Origin: Candidatus Ruminococcus equi
GTDB taxonomy: Bacteria > Bacillota > Clostridia > Oscillospirales > Acutalibacteraceae
Reading direction: 5' to 3'
NCBI GenBank assembly: GCA_018065465.1
Contig: JAGHTC010000051.1
Span: 1 to 34,771, forward strand
Length of the DNA stretch: 34,771 bases
Below, piece by piece: positions 25,684 through 34,722 of this stretch. How positions within the stretch are numbered: position 1 is the first letter of the stretch; each line of letters opens with the position of its first letter. Both the position numbers and the translations under genes were made by a program. A model generated the notes under the pieces. It was not told the origin of the DNA, searched no databases, and saw only the letters and a list, made by a program, of their open reading frames with translations.

Positions 25684-26649
25684 TTAGATTGAAACTTCCA
25701 TTGCTATATCAAATAGTTCTTTGTTAAATGTACGCTTCATGTTTAAAGCTTCTGTTATGTCGTAGTCAACAACTTTTGACTCTTTCAGTGCGATTACTCT
25801 GTTGCCTATTCCCTTTTCAAGCAAATCAACAGCACGAACGCCCATAGCAGTAGCATTGAGTCTGTCGCGAAGTGTAGGTGAACCGCCACGCTGAACATGA
25901 CCTAATATAGTTGCCCTTGTTTCAATGCCTGTGCGCTTTTCGATATATTTTGCAATATCATCTACCCCACCGACTCCTTCGGCAACAACGACGATAAAGT
26001 GCTTTTTGCCTGTACTCTTTTGCTCATAGATTTTCGAGATAACATCTCGCTCTATGTCGTGTTCAATTTCCGGAACAAGAATAGCAGTAGCACCACATGC
26101 AATACCTGTTTGAAGTGCTATATCACCGCATCTTCTGCCCATAACTTCAACAACAGAACATCTGTCGTGAGATTGAGCAGTGTCACGGATTTTGTCAACC
26201 ATTTCCATAGCGGTATTCATAGCGGTATCAAATCCGACGGTATACTCGGAACAAGCGATATCGTTATCAATAGTACCGGGAATACCTACGCAAGGAATGC
26301 CTGCATTTGAAAGGTCTCTTGCACCGCGGAATGAACCGTCGCCACCGATAACTACTACACCGTCGACGCCGAGTTCACGGCAGAAATCTGCAGCCTTCTG
26401 TACGCCTTCGGGAGAATTGTACTCCTCACTTCTTGCGGTATAAAGAATTGTACCGCCACGATTAATTATATCGGAAACAGAACGAAGTTTCAGTTCCTTT
26501 ACATCGTTATTTAGTAGACCGTTGTATCCGCGATAAACGCCGATAACTTTGAAGCCTTTATATATACCTGCTCTGACAACTGCTCGAACAGCAGCGTTCA
26601 TGCCCGGTGCGTCGCCGCCACTGGTTAAAACTGCAATTGATTTTGACAT
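25684..26649 (-). CDS. pfkA: ATP-dependent 6-phosphofructokinase
   Basis: Phosphorylates fructose 6-phosphate, the committed step of glycolysis. The 321 residues match the bacterial PfkA length. Visible sites are TSGGDAPGMNA (9-19), GGDGS (102-106, whose second glycine marks ATP rather than pyrophosphate use), the catalytic TIDND at 126-130, MGRRCGD and RGGSPT. The N-terminal arginine-rich effector region is also present. GGAGGG lies upstream of the ATG. It has its own promoter and is followed by a terminator-like hairpin; dnaE lies upstream on the same strand, an adjacency common in Firmicutes. Confidence 0.98.
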   Translation of the reverse strand: MSKSIAVLTSGGDAPGMNAAVRAVVRAGIYKGFKVIGVYRGYNGLLNNDVKELKLRSVSDIINRGGTILYTARSEEYNSPEGVQKAADFCRELGVDGVVVIGGDGSFRGARDLSNAGIPCVGIPGTIDNDIACSEYTVGFDTAMNTAMEMVDKIRDTAQSHDRCSVVEVMGRRCGDIALQTGIACGATAILVPEIEHDIERDVISKIYEQKSTGKKHFIVVVAEGVGGVDDIAKYIEKRTGIETRATILGHVQRGGSPTLRDRLNATAMGVRAVDLLEKGIGNRVIALKESKVVDYDITEALNMKRTFNKELFDIAMEVSI

Positions 26650-26678
26650 AAATATCCCTCCAATGTCAATATATGTTT

Positions 26679-26708
26679 ATTATAATACAAAATGGGTGCA
26701 ATAATCAA
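26679..26708 (-). promoter_or_regulatory. Sigma-70-type promoter for pfkA
   Basis: On the minus strand, -35 TTGATT (26708-26703) and consensus -10 TATAAT (26684-26679) are separated by 18 bases, 29 bases before the ATG. No good terminator is seen between dnaE and this promoter, so pfkA may also receive dnaE readthrough. Confidence 0.78.
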
Positions 26709-26721
26709 GTGTTTTATTGAA

Positions 26722-29700
26722 TTACTTGAATTTAACACAGTTTTCGCCTAAATGATATTTTAGTCTTTCGATTAAAGTATCATTAATACTTACCCACAAA
26801 GATTGTGGGGCTAATAGTTGCCTGCTTTCACTTGGAATATAAAATACAACTTTTGTATTTCCGTGGAAAAGTGAAAGTAGGTTTTCTGCTTTTTTGTATT
26901 TTTCGGATGAAAGTGAATCAAGTTTAAGGTACAGCGTTTTTTCTTTTTGCTCTTCCCTATCAGGTTTTTGAACTTTCTCGGATTTTGCGATTTTTAGCAT
27001 ATCTGCGGGCGGAAGCGCTTTTATTTTGTCCGCGATTATCTTTGGTTCTTCCTCATCTTTATAGTTGAGTGTACCGAAAACTTCGACAGTACTGCCGACA
27101 TAAAGAGCAGACGAACATTCAGAGAGCACATTCGGAAAAACAATAAGCTCACATGTACCGAATCTGTCCTCAACATTAACAAATGCCATCATTTTATTGG
27201 ATTTTGTTATCTGCGTTTTGTTTTTAGTAACTATACAAATCAGCCTTACAGAGGATTTGTCGCGATAATTAGAGTCTTCTGTGTTAAGAATATCGCATAT
27301 TTTATCTGCTTTGACACTATTAGCATAGTTTTCGTAATCATCAAGCGGATGACCGCTGAGATACAGTCCCGTCATTTCTTTTTCCATTGACAAAAGTTCC
27401 GTTAATTCAAACTCATCAATAATAGGTATTGAAAAAGAAGTATCTTGAATTTCTGTGTCGCTGACATCAAAAATCGACATCTGACCGCCCGATGTGTTCT
27501 TTCTGTTATATTCAAGGTCTGTAAGCAGGCTTTTCATTACTGAAAGCATTTGGCGTCTATTGCAGCCTAAATTATCCAACGCCCCACATTTTACCAAACT
27601 TTCAAGTGAACGCTGGTTAAGACCATGTGACGAAAGTCTTTTGCAAAAATCATAATATGATAGGAATTTTCCGTTTTGCTCTCTTTCCTCAATTATTGCA
27701 TTAATAAAGTTCTTGCCTAAGTTTCGAACAGCCATAAGTCCGAAACGAATATTCCCGTTTACCACAGTGAATTTTGACATACTTTCATTTACACTCGGAG
27801 GTAAAACTCTGATATTCAGCCTTTTACATTCGGAAATATATGATGCCATTTTGTTTTGATTATCAAGTACAGAGGAAAGCAAAGCCGCCATATATTCTCT
27901 TTTATAATGGCATTTTAAATATGCTGTTTGATATGCAACTGTTGCATACGCCGCAGCGTGAGATTTATTAAAAGCATATGACGCAAAGCTTTCCATTTCA
28001 GCAAAAATAGAAAGAGCGGTCTCTTTATCAACGCCTCGTCTTAAACATCCTTCAACTTCAATATTACCGTTTTCATCAACTAATCCATTGATGAAAATCT
28101 CTTTTTCTTTTTCCATAACGGAGTGCTTTTTCTTACTCATAGCACGGCGAACTATATCTGCTCTGCCGAGAGAATATCCTGCAAGAGTCCTGAAAATCTG
28201 CATTACTTGTTCCTGGTAGACAATACACCCGTTTGTAACATTAAGTATATTTTCAAGTAACGGATGTTTATACTTAATATTTTCAGGATGATGACGATTT
28301 TCAATATATTTAGGAATTGAGTCCATAGGACCCGGCCTGTACAAAGAAATTACAGCAACAAGGTCTTCTATTGACTCAGGTTTAAGCTGAACGAGTACAT
28401 TTTTCATGCCCTGACTTTCAAACTGAAATACACCGTCACAGTTGCCTTCCGACAGCATTTTGAAAACATCTTTGTCATTATCAGGAATGTTTTCAATAGC
28501 AAAATTAGGCTCTTTTTTCTTAATTTGCTGGCACGCATCATTTATGACAGTCAAGTTGCGAAGACCAAGAAAATCCATTTTTAATAATCCCAGTTCCTCC
28601 AAAGTCGTCATAGTGAATTGAGTAACAATGGCATCATCGGACTTAGCAAGAGGAACATATTCAAATACAGGTCTGTCGGTGATTACAACGCCTGCCGCGT
28701 GCATTGTAATGTGGCGTGGCATACCCTCAATACTTTTTGCATTATCAATCAAGTTTTTCACTGTAGCGTCTGTATCATAAGCAGTTTTCAGGTCTTTACT
28801 GATGGATAATGCTTTGTCGATAGTCATATTAAGTTCCATCGGAATTAACTTTGCGACTTTGTCAACTTGTGCATAAGGTATATCAAGCACTCTGCCGACA
28901 TCACGAACAGCACCACGAGCCTGCATAGTACCGAAAGCAACAATTTGCGCTACTTTGTCAAAACCATATTTTCTGACAACATAGTCGATAACTTCAGAAC
29001 GCCTTTCCTTGCAAAAATCAATATCAAAGTCGGGCATACTTACCCTTTCGGGATTTAAAAATCTTTCGAAAAGTAAGTTGTATTTTATCGGGTCTATTCC
29101 GGTAATACCGATACAATACGCACAAAGTGAACCGGCGCCAGAACCTCGCCCCGGACCGACGGGTATACTCTGACTTTTCGCATAATTTACAAAATCCGCA
29201 ACAATAAGAAAATAATCAACAAAGCCCATTCGTTTAATAACAGATAATTCGTACTCAAGTCTGTCTGTCAGGGCATTTGAAGGCGAATTTCCATAGTGAG
29301 CATAAAGTCCTTCGTAACATTTTCTTTTGAAATATTCGAAATGGTCTTCGTTGTTAGGTACATCAAAGTTAGGAAGTTTTCGAACACCGAATTCGAATTC
29401 AACATTGCATCTGTCGGCTATCTTTTGAGTATTATCGAATGCTTCGGGTAATTTTTCAAAAAGGCTTCGCATTTGTTCTTCCGACTTGACATAGAACTCA
29501 TCGGTCAAAAATTCCATTTTATCTTCGTCGTTGATAGTGTGGTTAGTGTTAATGCAAAGCAAGATTTCGTGCATTTTTGAGTCGCTTTGTTCAATATAAT
29601 GGCAGTCGTTAGTAACAACTAAACCGGCGCCTATTCTATTTGCTATTTCAATCAACTTGGGATTAGTTTCTTTTTGTTCTTTAATTCCGTGGTCCTGAAG

Positions 29701-30219
29701 TTCGATAAAATAGTTATCTTTTCCGAAAAGTTCTTGATAATATTTTGCCTTTTTCAAGGCACCATCAAAATCACCGTTTAGAAGCTTTCGGGGTAATTCT
29801 CCCGCAAGGCAAGCAGAAAGGCAGATTAATCCTTCATGGTACTTTTCGAGCAGTTCTTCATCTATTCGCGGTTTATTATAAAACCCGTCAATGAAACCTT
29901 TAGAAACAAGTTTTATGAGATTTTGGTAGCCTTTGTTATTTTCGCAAAGAAGTACAAGGTGGTAGTATTCCCTGTCGAGTTCGTATGTTTTATCAAATCT
30001 GCTACGGGGTGCGACATATACTTCGCATCCGATAATCGGCTTTATTCCTTGCTTTTTACATTCTCTGTAAAAGTCAATTACACCGTACATAACTCCGTGG
30101 TCAGTAATTGCAATAGCATTTTGTCCGAGATTTTTTGCATAACTTACAAGCCTGCAAATTTTGCAGGCTCCGTCTAATAAACTGTATTCACTATGGACGT
30201 GTAAGTGTGTAAATGCCAT
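26722..30219 (-). CDS. dnaE: DNA polymerase III alpha subunit, DnaE type
   Basis: Replicative polymerase subunit of the DnaE class, 1165 residues. Order: N-terminal PHP domain (about 1-210), the C-family polymerase core with GRGSGAGS at 358-365 and PDFDIDF at 396-402 (catalytic D399 and D401), a helix-hairpin-helix region, a clamp-binding pentapeptide QMSIF at 913-917 and a C-terminal OB-fold. All nine metal-binding positions known for active PHP exonucleases appear kept: H7, H9, D16, H41, E66, H87, C137, D205 and H207. In Firmicutes PolC usually leads and DnaE acts in lagging-strand or error-tolerant synthesis. It lies 15 bases after xseA in the nusB operon. Confidence 0.97.
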   Translation of the reverse strand: MAFTHLHVHSEYSLLDGACKICRLVSYAKNLGQNAIAITDHGVMYGVIDFYRECKKQGIKPIIGCEVYVAPRSRFDKTYELDREYYHLVLLCENNKGYQNLIKLVSKGFIDGFYNKPRIDEELLEKYHEGLICLSACLAGELPRKLLNGDFDGALKKAKYYQELFGKDNYFIELQDHGIKEQKETNPKLIEIANRIGAGLVVTNDCHYIEQSDSKMHEILLCINTNHTINDEDKMEFLTDEFYVKSEEQMRSLFEKLPEAFDNTQKIADRCNVEFEFGVRKLPNFDVPNNEDHFEYFKRKCYEGLYAHYGNSPSNALTDRLEYELSVIKRMGFVDYFLIVADFVNYAKSQSIPVGPGRGSGAGSLCAYCIGITGIDPIKYNLLFERFLNPERVSMPDFDIDFCKERRSEVIDYVVRKYGFDKVAQIVAFGTMQARGAVRDVGRVLDIPYAQVDKVAKLIPMELNMTIDKALSISKDLKTAYDTDATVKNLIDNAKSIEGMPRHITMHAAGVVITDRPVFEYVPLAKSDDAIVTQFTMTTLEELGLLKMDFLGLRNLTVINDACQQIKKKEPNFAIENIPDNDKDVFKMLSEGNCDGVFQFESQGMKNVLVQLKPESIEDLVAVISLYRPGPMDSIPKYIENRHHPENIKYKHPLLENILNVTNGCIVYQEQVMQIFRTLAGYSLGRADIVRRAMSKKKHSVMEKEKEIFINGLVDENGNIEVEGCLRRGVDKETALSIFAEMESFASYAFNKSHAAAYATVAYQTAYLKCHYKREYMAALLSSVLDNQNKMASYISECKRLNIRVLPPSVNESMSKFTVVNGNIRFGLMAVRNLGKNFINAIIEEREQNGKFLSYYDFCKRLSSHGLNQRSLESLVKCGALDNLGCNRRQMLSVMKSLLTDLEYNRKNTSGGQMSIFDVSDTEIQDTSFSIPIIDEFELTELLSMEKEMTGLYLSGHPLDDYENYANSVKADKICDILNTEDSNYRDKSSVRLICIVTKNKTQITKSNKMMAFVNVEDRFGTCELIVFPNVLSECSSALYVGSTVEVFGTLNYKDEEEPKIIADKIKALPPADMLKIAKSEKVQKPDREEQKEKTLYLKLDSLSSEKYKKAENLLSLFHGNTKVVFYIPSESRQLLAPQSLWVSINDTLIERLKYHLGENCVKFK

Positions 30220-30234
30220 AATACCTCACAAAGT

Positions 30235-31437
30235 TTACAAAATTTCTTTTACTTCTGCCTTGATTTTTCCTTTTGAAAGCGTAATATCCAAAGTATCTGA
30301 AATAGAAATATCATCGGTTTTGCATACGCATTTTCCGTTTTTTGTAACATAGGAAAAGCCTCTGTTTAATATTCCTATAGGATTTATCATTTCAGCTTTT
30401 TGAGCAAGAATTTCGTAAGTTTTTATTGTATCGGAAAACTTAGTATTGATTGCAGTTTCAGTTCTGGTTGTTAAAGTATAAAGTTCTTTTTCATTAATTT
30501 TTAATATATTTTCAGGTGAATACGCTTTTACAAGTTTAATATCTCTTTCAAGTTCTTTTTCAAACTTCAAAAGTTTTGTATCTATAATAGTGTCGATATA
30601 ATGCTTTGTTGAAAAAAGCTCAGCTAATAATTCTTCTCTGTCAGGCACAGCGAGTTCAGCTGCGGCTGATGGTGTCGGTGCCCTTAAATCGGACACAAAA
30701 TCACAGATAGTAAAGTCGGTTTCGTGGCCCACAGCCGAAATTACGGGAATAGGACAATCAAATATTGCTCGTGCTAAATTTTCATCATTAAATGCCCATA
30801 AATCTTCGATAGAGCCACCGCCCCTGCCGATGATAATTACATCAACACATGGATTATCTGTAAATGTTTTGATAGCGTTTGTAAGATCTTTAGCCGCATT
30901 ATCGCCCTGTACCAAAACAGGGTGCATTACGATATCAACACTAGGAAAACGTCTTGACAGAATATTCAGAATGTCTTGCACTGCTGCACCTGTCGGAGAG
31001 GTAATAATACCTATCGAATTAGGTGTTTTGGGGATAGGTTTTTTATGTTCATTTGAGAAAAGTCCTTCTTTTTCAAGTTTCTTTTTTAATTCTTCAAATT
31101 GTAAAGCAAGCGTTCCTATACCGTCGGGCTGCATATCCTCTACATAAAATTGATATTGCCCCGTTGCTTCGTAGACTCCTACCCTACCTCTTGCGATAAC
31201 TTTCATATTGTCTTTCGGCTTAAATTTCAATCCTTTTGCACAACCGGAAAACATAACACATCTAATTACGGATTTACTGTCTTTTAATGAAAAGTAGAGA
31301 TGTCCGCTGGAATAGTGGTCTGTAAGATTGGAAATCTCTCCTTCGATAAAGACATAACGCAAATGCTCATCGTTATCGAGTAAAGATTTTACATAAAAAT
31401 TCAATTGTGATACAGATAAAATCTTAGGTGTTATCAT
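30235..31437 (-). CDS. xseA: Exodeoxyribonuclease VII large subunit
   Basis: Catalytic large subunit of a nuclease that degrades single-stranded DNA. The 400 residues have an N-terminal OB-fold (FIEGEISNLTDH, SGHLYFSLKD), then the catalytic domain with GRGGGSIEDLWAFNDE and SAVGHETDFTICDFVSDLRAPTPSAAAEL, followed by a coiled-coil-like stretch at about 270-345. The small subunit gene xseB, often just downstream, is absent here; dnaE follows instead. The start overlaps the end of the TsaD-like gene by 14 bases. Annotation is firm. Confidence 0.97.
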   Translation of the reverse strand: MITPKILSVSQLNFYVKSLLDNDEHLRYVFIEGEISNLTDHYSSGHLYFSLKDSKSVIRCVMFSGCAKGLKFKPKDNMKVIARGRVGVYEATGQYQFYVEDMQPDGIGTLALQFEELKKKLEKEGLFSNEHKKPIPKTPNSIGIITSPTGAAVQDILNILSRRFPSVDIVMHPVLVQGDNAAKDLTNAIKTFTDNPCVDVIIIGRGGGSIEDLWAFNDENLARAIFDCPIPVISAVGHETDFTICDFVSDLRAPTPSAAAELAVPDREELLAELFSTKHYIDTIIDTKLLKFEKELERDIKLVKAYSPENILKINEKELYTLTTRTETAINTKFSDTIKTYEILAQKAEMINPIGILNRGFSYVTKNGKCVCKTDDISISDTLDITLSKGKIKAEVKEIL

Positions 31438-32362
31438 AGTTATTATCCTTGTATGAAGTTAGTACGGCAACTCCGACAGCGTTATCGGTTGAATATTCAG
31501 GCAAAGAAAACATACAATCAAACCGTTTTGTCATAGAATTTCTTATTATCGAATTCGACATAACTCCGCCAGCAAATACAACAGGGTATTCACCGTATTC
31601 AAGTATAATATTTTGCAAAATTCCTGCAAGGGAGTTTTCTATTGCTTTGAGTACATACTTTGCTATATATTCTTTGCTGTAGTTTTGTTCAAATAACGCT
31701 TTTGCTTTGTTTTCAAATCCGCTTAGAGAACAATGAAATCCATTTATACTCGGCTTTAATTTGATTTCTTCATTACATTTTTCAGCGAGTTTTTCAAGTT
31801 CTTTTCCACATGGAAAAGACAAGCCGAGCATTACTCCTACCCTGTCTACAAGTTGTCCTGCGTTAAGGTCGGATGAACCGCCTATTATTTTCGTTGACAT
31901 AAAGCCGTCAAAATTTACGAGTATAGCTTCGGTTGTGCCGCCGCTTACATGAAAAGCAATATGAGGTTCATCTATTAAATCAAGTCTGTTAATGCTGTAT
32001 AAAGCAGAAACAATATGCCCTTGCTGATGAGAATTTTCATATACGGGTATATCAAGGATTTTTCCTATACTTTTTGCAAGAGATGTGCCGACTGTAAAAC
32101 AAGGCATATAAGAGTTTTCAACACTTCTCGGAGCCGACGAAACACCGACAGCATCGATTTTTACCTTCTCACTGAAAAGTTCGCTAATCAGTTGAGGGAG
32201 TTGCTGTGTATGATGGAATACAGCATCATTTTGACGGATACCCAGTTCGCCATCCTTTACTGGTAGTAGCTTTCTTTTTGAAATAGCATTACCTGAAATA
32301 TTATCATACAAACTTACCGAAGTTGTATAGTTGCTTGTATCAATACCGAGATATATACTCAT
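31424..32362 (-). CDS. TsaD/Kae1-like ASKHA-fold protein (TsaD paralogue)
   Basis: A 312-residue relative of TsaD, the enzyme that makes the t6A modification in tRNA, but probably not TsaD itself. It keeps the opening YLGIDTSNYTTS, the metal-type H112/H116 pair in HQQGH, HVSGGTTE, VFAGGVMSN and a late STDNAVG. Differences include HQQGH for the common NHxEGH and SSDLNAGQLVDRVGV for the DDAxGEAFDKV segment. It is about 25 residues shorter than TsaD. It sits between nusB and xseA, overlapping both, a position I recall for this paralogue in other Clostridia. The old label O-sialoglycoprotein endopeptidase is misleading. Function unknown. Confidence 0.85.
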   Translation of the reverse strand: MSIYLGIDTSNYTTSVSLYDNISGNAISKRKLLPVKDGELGIRQNDAVFHHTQQLPQLISELFSEKVKIDAVGVSSAPRSVENSYMPCFTVGTSLAKSIGKILDIPVYENSHQQGHIVSALYSINRLDLIDEPHIAFHVSGGTTEAILVNFDGFMSTKIIGGSSDLNAGQLVDRVGVMLGLSFPCGKELEKLAEKCNEEIKLKPSINGFHCSLSGFENKAKALFEQNYSKEYIAKYVLKAIENSLAGILQNIILEYGEYPVVFAGGVMSNSIIRNSMTKRFDCMFSLPEYSTDNAVGVAVLTSYKDNNYDNT

Positions 32363-32784
32363 TCTATTTCCTTTGCTATGCTTCCTAAGACACCGTTTAT
32401 AAATGCAGAATCGCCGTCTGCGGCATATTTTTTAGAAAGTTCTACTGCCTCGTTGATAGAAACAGATGTAGGAATATCCGATAGATATAATATTTCGTAA
32501 ATTGCAAGGCGCAATATCGCATAAGAAGCCTTGGAAATTCGAGAAATTTTCCACCCCTGTTTAAGATTCTTTTCTATATAGCCGTCAATTGTTTCTGAAT
32601 ACTCTTTAATACCTTTTGCACAGTTGATGGCATAATCTGAAAGATAAATGTCTTCTGAATCGATAGCGTTGTCGGCAATTTCGTCAATATCATCATCACA
32701 AAACAGCATTTCAAAAGAGACAATGAACGCTTGTTCTCTCATTTTATATCTTGAAATATTATTTGGGTTTACTGTATCGCACAT
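32359..32784 (-). CDS. nusB: Transcription antitermination protein NusB
   Basis: RNA-binding factor that works with NusE (S10) in antitermination, mainly of rRNA operons. The 141 residues fit the all-helical NusB fold, with YAILRLAIYEILYLSDIPTSVSINEAVELSKKYA and DSAFINGVLGSI as the clearest signatures. Compared with typical starts near MREQAFxxxFEMLF, it has an 11-residue extension; the ATG at 32784 is still favoured because GGGAGA lies six bases before it. The stop overlaps the next start as ATGA. It is the first gene of the nusB-TsaD-like-xseA-dnaE operon. Confidence 0.95.
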   Translation of the reverse strand: MCDTVNPNNISRYKMREQAFIVSFEMLFCDDDIDEIADNAIDSEDIYLSDYAINCAKGIKEYSETIDGYIEKNLKQGWKISRISKASYAILRLAIYEILYLSDIPTSVSINEAVELSKKYAADGDSAFINGVLGSIAKEIE

Positions 32785-32817
32785 ATATATTCTCCCGTAA
32801 CATTAAACTTTTTTTAC

Positions 32818-32846
32818 ATTATATCATAAAGGTGTTTTCTTGTAAA
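32818..32846 (-). promoter_or_regulatory. Sigma-70-type promoter for the nusB operon
   Basis: On the minus strand, -35 TTTACA (32846-32841) and consensus -10 TATAAT (32823-32818) with 17-base spacing, 33 bases before the nusB ATG. It begins two bases after the terminator of the upstream unit. Confidence 0.88.
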
Positions 32847-32848
32847 CA

Positions 32849-32874
32849 AAAAAGGCGATTTATATCGCCTTTTT
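32849..32874 (-). terminator. Terminator after the membrane-anchored protein gene
   Basis: GGCGAT/ATCGCC stem extended by five A-T pairs (32849-32853 with 32870-32874) around a four-base loop, with a T-run on the minus strand. It separates the 34722-32883 unit from the nusB promoter. Confidence 0.92.
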
Positions 32875-32882
32875 ATGTGTTT

Positions 32883-33638
32883 TTATTCAATTATGCTTTC
32901 TACCGAAACAATAACACTTTTTTCTGCGTCAAAATCGTTTGTTGGTACAAGATATGTTTCATATGGTTCAACATTCTTTTGTACTACAGAATATGTTTCG
33001 CCGCCTAAATATACATTTCCTTTTGTAACATTCTTATATCGGATATATACTGAGCCCAGGTTTTCGTTTGTCAAATTTGTCAGCACAAAATTACCATCTT
33101 GGTATTTAATTCCAACTTTTGAATCAATAATTGAAAGGTTATCGGAGTTTACAACAAGTTTGTCTTTGAATTTAAAACTTGTTATGTCCGAGAATTTGAT
33201 ATCTTTATTTTCTGCAAATACTAAAGCAGAAATTCCCTGTGGTAGATTTGTTACAGAAAGCGAAATTTCACCTATATTGGTATCAAAATTTAAACTTGAA
33301 TATGAAATAACTCTATCACTGTTATTCTTTACAATAATGGCAAAGATATCATCATTATTTTCGTTTGTGTAACTGCCGATTTTGGTTATCTCAATTTCAG
33401 TGTCGGGAATAGTGTACTGTAAATTGATATAAGATACTGTGTGCTCTGTAAAGCCTTCAATTTTCCTTATGTCAACTGTACCGCTTTGTGGTTCTAATGT
33501 ATTCTCTATAATTGACGTATTATCTGCATATTTTTTGTCAACACCTTGTTTCGGTGAGAAAAACATAACAAGTAATACCGTTGCAATTATAATGACAAAC
33601 AGTAAAGATGCTACCAAAATAATACTTTTTTTATTCAT
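32883..33638 (-). CDS. Membrane-anchored extracytoplasmic protein of unknown function
   Basis: A 251-residue protein with one N-terminal membrane helix (about 5-27, after MNKKS) and no lipobox cysteine, so it is probably anchored with its remainder outside. The outer part has many alternating hydrophobic and polar residues, with segments such as YTIPDTEIEITKIGSY, YSSLNFDTNIGEISLSV and GSVYIRYKNVTKGNVYLGG, suggesting beta-sandwich domains. It resembles in style, but not provably in sequence, FxLYD or DUF-type envelope proteins. AAAGGTGA lies before ATG. It follows the EIIC-like gene after 10 bases and ends at a terminator, so the two are one unit. Confidence 0.72.
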   Translation of the reverse strand: MNKKSIILVASLLFVIIIATVLLVMFFSPKQGVDKKYADNTSIIENTLEPQSGTVDIRKIEGFTEHTVSYINLQYTIPDTEIEITKIGSYTNENNDDIFAIIVKNNSDRVISYSSLNFDTNIGEISLSVTNLPQGISALVFAENKDIKFSDITSFKFKDKLVVNSDNLSIIDSKVGIKYQDGNFVLTNLTNENLGSVYIRYKNVTKGNVYLGGETYSVVQKNVEPYETYLVPTNDFDAEKSVIVSVESIIE

Positions 33639-33648
33639 AAAATCACCT

Positions 33649-34722
33649 TTATTCGTAATCTAAAAGCATATCGCCTTTTTTAATTAAGCCAAGTTTTCTC
33701 ATACCTTCGGAAAATAGAAGCGTGAGTATTGCGGGAGCTACAAAATGCATAATTACAATTTCGAGTAATACCGTAAGCGGTGCAACACCTTGTGAAGTCA
33801 TTGTTGAGTATGTAACAAGTTGTCCCACTAAACCCGATGTTCCCATTCCTGCACCTGCGGAGTCACAAGACATTTTCAGTACACAAGTTGATATTGGTCC
33901 TAAAATTGCACTTGTAAGTATCGGCGGTATCCATATAAGCGGATGACGCACAATATTAGGCATTTGTATCATAGAAGTACCTATACCCTGGGAAACAAGA
34001 CCGCCGAATTTGTTTTCGCGAAAACTTGCAACTGCAAACCCTACCATTTGTGCAGAACATCCGATAACTGCCGCCCCACCTGCTATTCCGGACAGTCCTA
34101 TAATAACTGCGATGGCAGCGGAACTGATTGGTAAAGTAAGGAAAATTCCCATTAAAACTGCAATAATTATACCCATAATAAATGGCTGTTGAAGAGTTGC
34201 AGATTGTATAACATTTCCCAAAAACAGCGTGAATTTTGCAAGATAAGTACCCGTAAGCAAAGCAACAACAGAACCGGTGCCAATTGTTACTATTGGCGTT
34301 ATTAGTATATCAAGTTTTGTTTTACCCGAAACAAGATGACCGATTTCAACTGCAACCAAAGCGGATACAAATGCACACAAAGGGTCACCGGGACCTGAAA
34401 GCAGTATTGCACCTTTGTCTGTCAAAAAAGTACCGTCTACAATTTTTGAAGCAAATGCACCGACAAGACCTGCAATTCCTGCAGAAGCAGAAACCAAAGG
34501 GCTGAACTTGAATTTTGATGAAATGCCGATACCTACACCGGCACCCATAAGGGATTTTCCAATCGTTGCTATAACTATTATGTAAGAGCCGATAACACTT
34601 GGTATAAACTTTCCTATCTGTTCAAGTATCGTGCCTACAATAAGTGTAGCAAAAAGTCCGAGTGCCATCCCGGACATACCGTCAATAAATATATGATGAA
34701 GAAATTTTTTGATTGTTTTCAA
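33649..34722 (-). CDS. PTS EIIC-like membrane transporter (PF13303-type family)
   Basis: A 357-residue, very hydrophobic protein with about eight to ten membrane helices and glycine-rich turns such as MGAGVGIGISSKFKFSPLVSA, LLSGPGDPLCAFVSALVAVEIG and GMGTSGLVGQLV. This matches the single-domain PTS EIIC family I know as PTS_EIIC_2. No EIIA, EIIB, HPr or sugar-metabolism gene accompanies it, so its substrate and whether it uses phosphotransfer are unknown. It starts at TTG, nine bases after GGAGGA; no ATG or GTG in frame is nearby. A TATTAT at 34755-34750 could be its -10 box, but the -35 position falls outside the window. Confidence 0.82.
   Translation of the reverse strand: MKTIKKFLHHIFIDGMSGMALGLFATLIVGTILEQIGKFIPSVIGSYIIVIATIGKSLMGAGVGIGISSKFKFSPLVSASAGIAGLVGAFASKIVDGTFLTDKGAILLSGPGDPLCAFVSALVAVEIGHLVSGKTKLDILITPIVTIGTGSVVALLTGTYLAKFTLFLGNVIQSATLQQPFIMGIIIAVLMGIFLTLPISSAAIAVIIGLSGIAGGAAVIGCSAQMVGFAVASFRENKFGGLVSQGIGTSMIQMPNIVRHPLIWIPPILTSAILGPISTCVLKMSCDSAGAGMGTSGLVGQLVTYSTMTSQGVAPLTVLLEIVIMHFVAPAILTLLFSEGMRKLGLIKKGDMLLDYE

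Noticed and set aside
32875-33372. Plus-strand ORF of 165 codons opposite the membrane-anchored protein gene
   Set aside because: The minus-strand frame has a clear membrane helix, a ribosome binding site and a terminator; the plus-strand frame has none of these.
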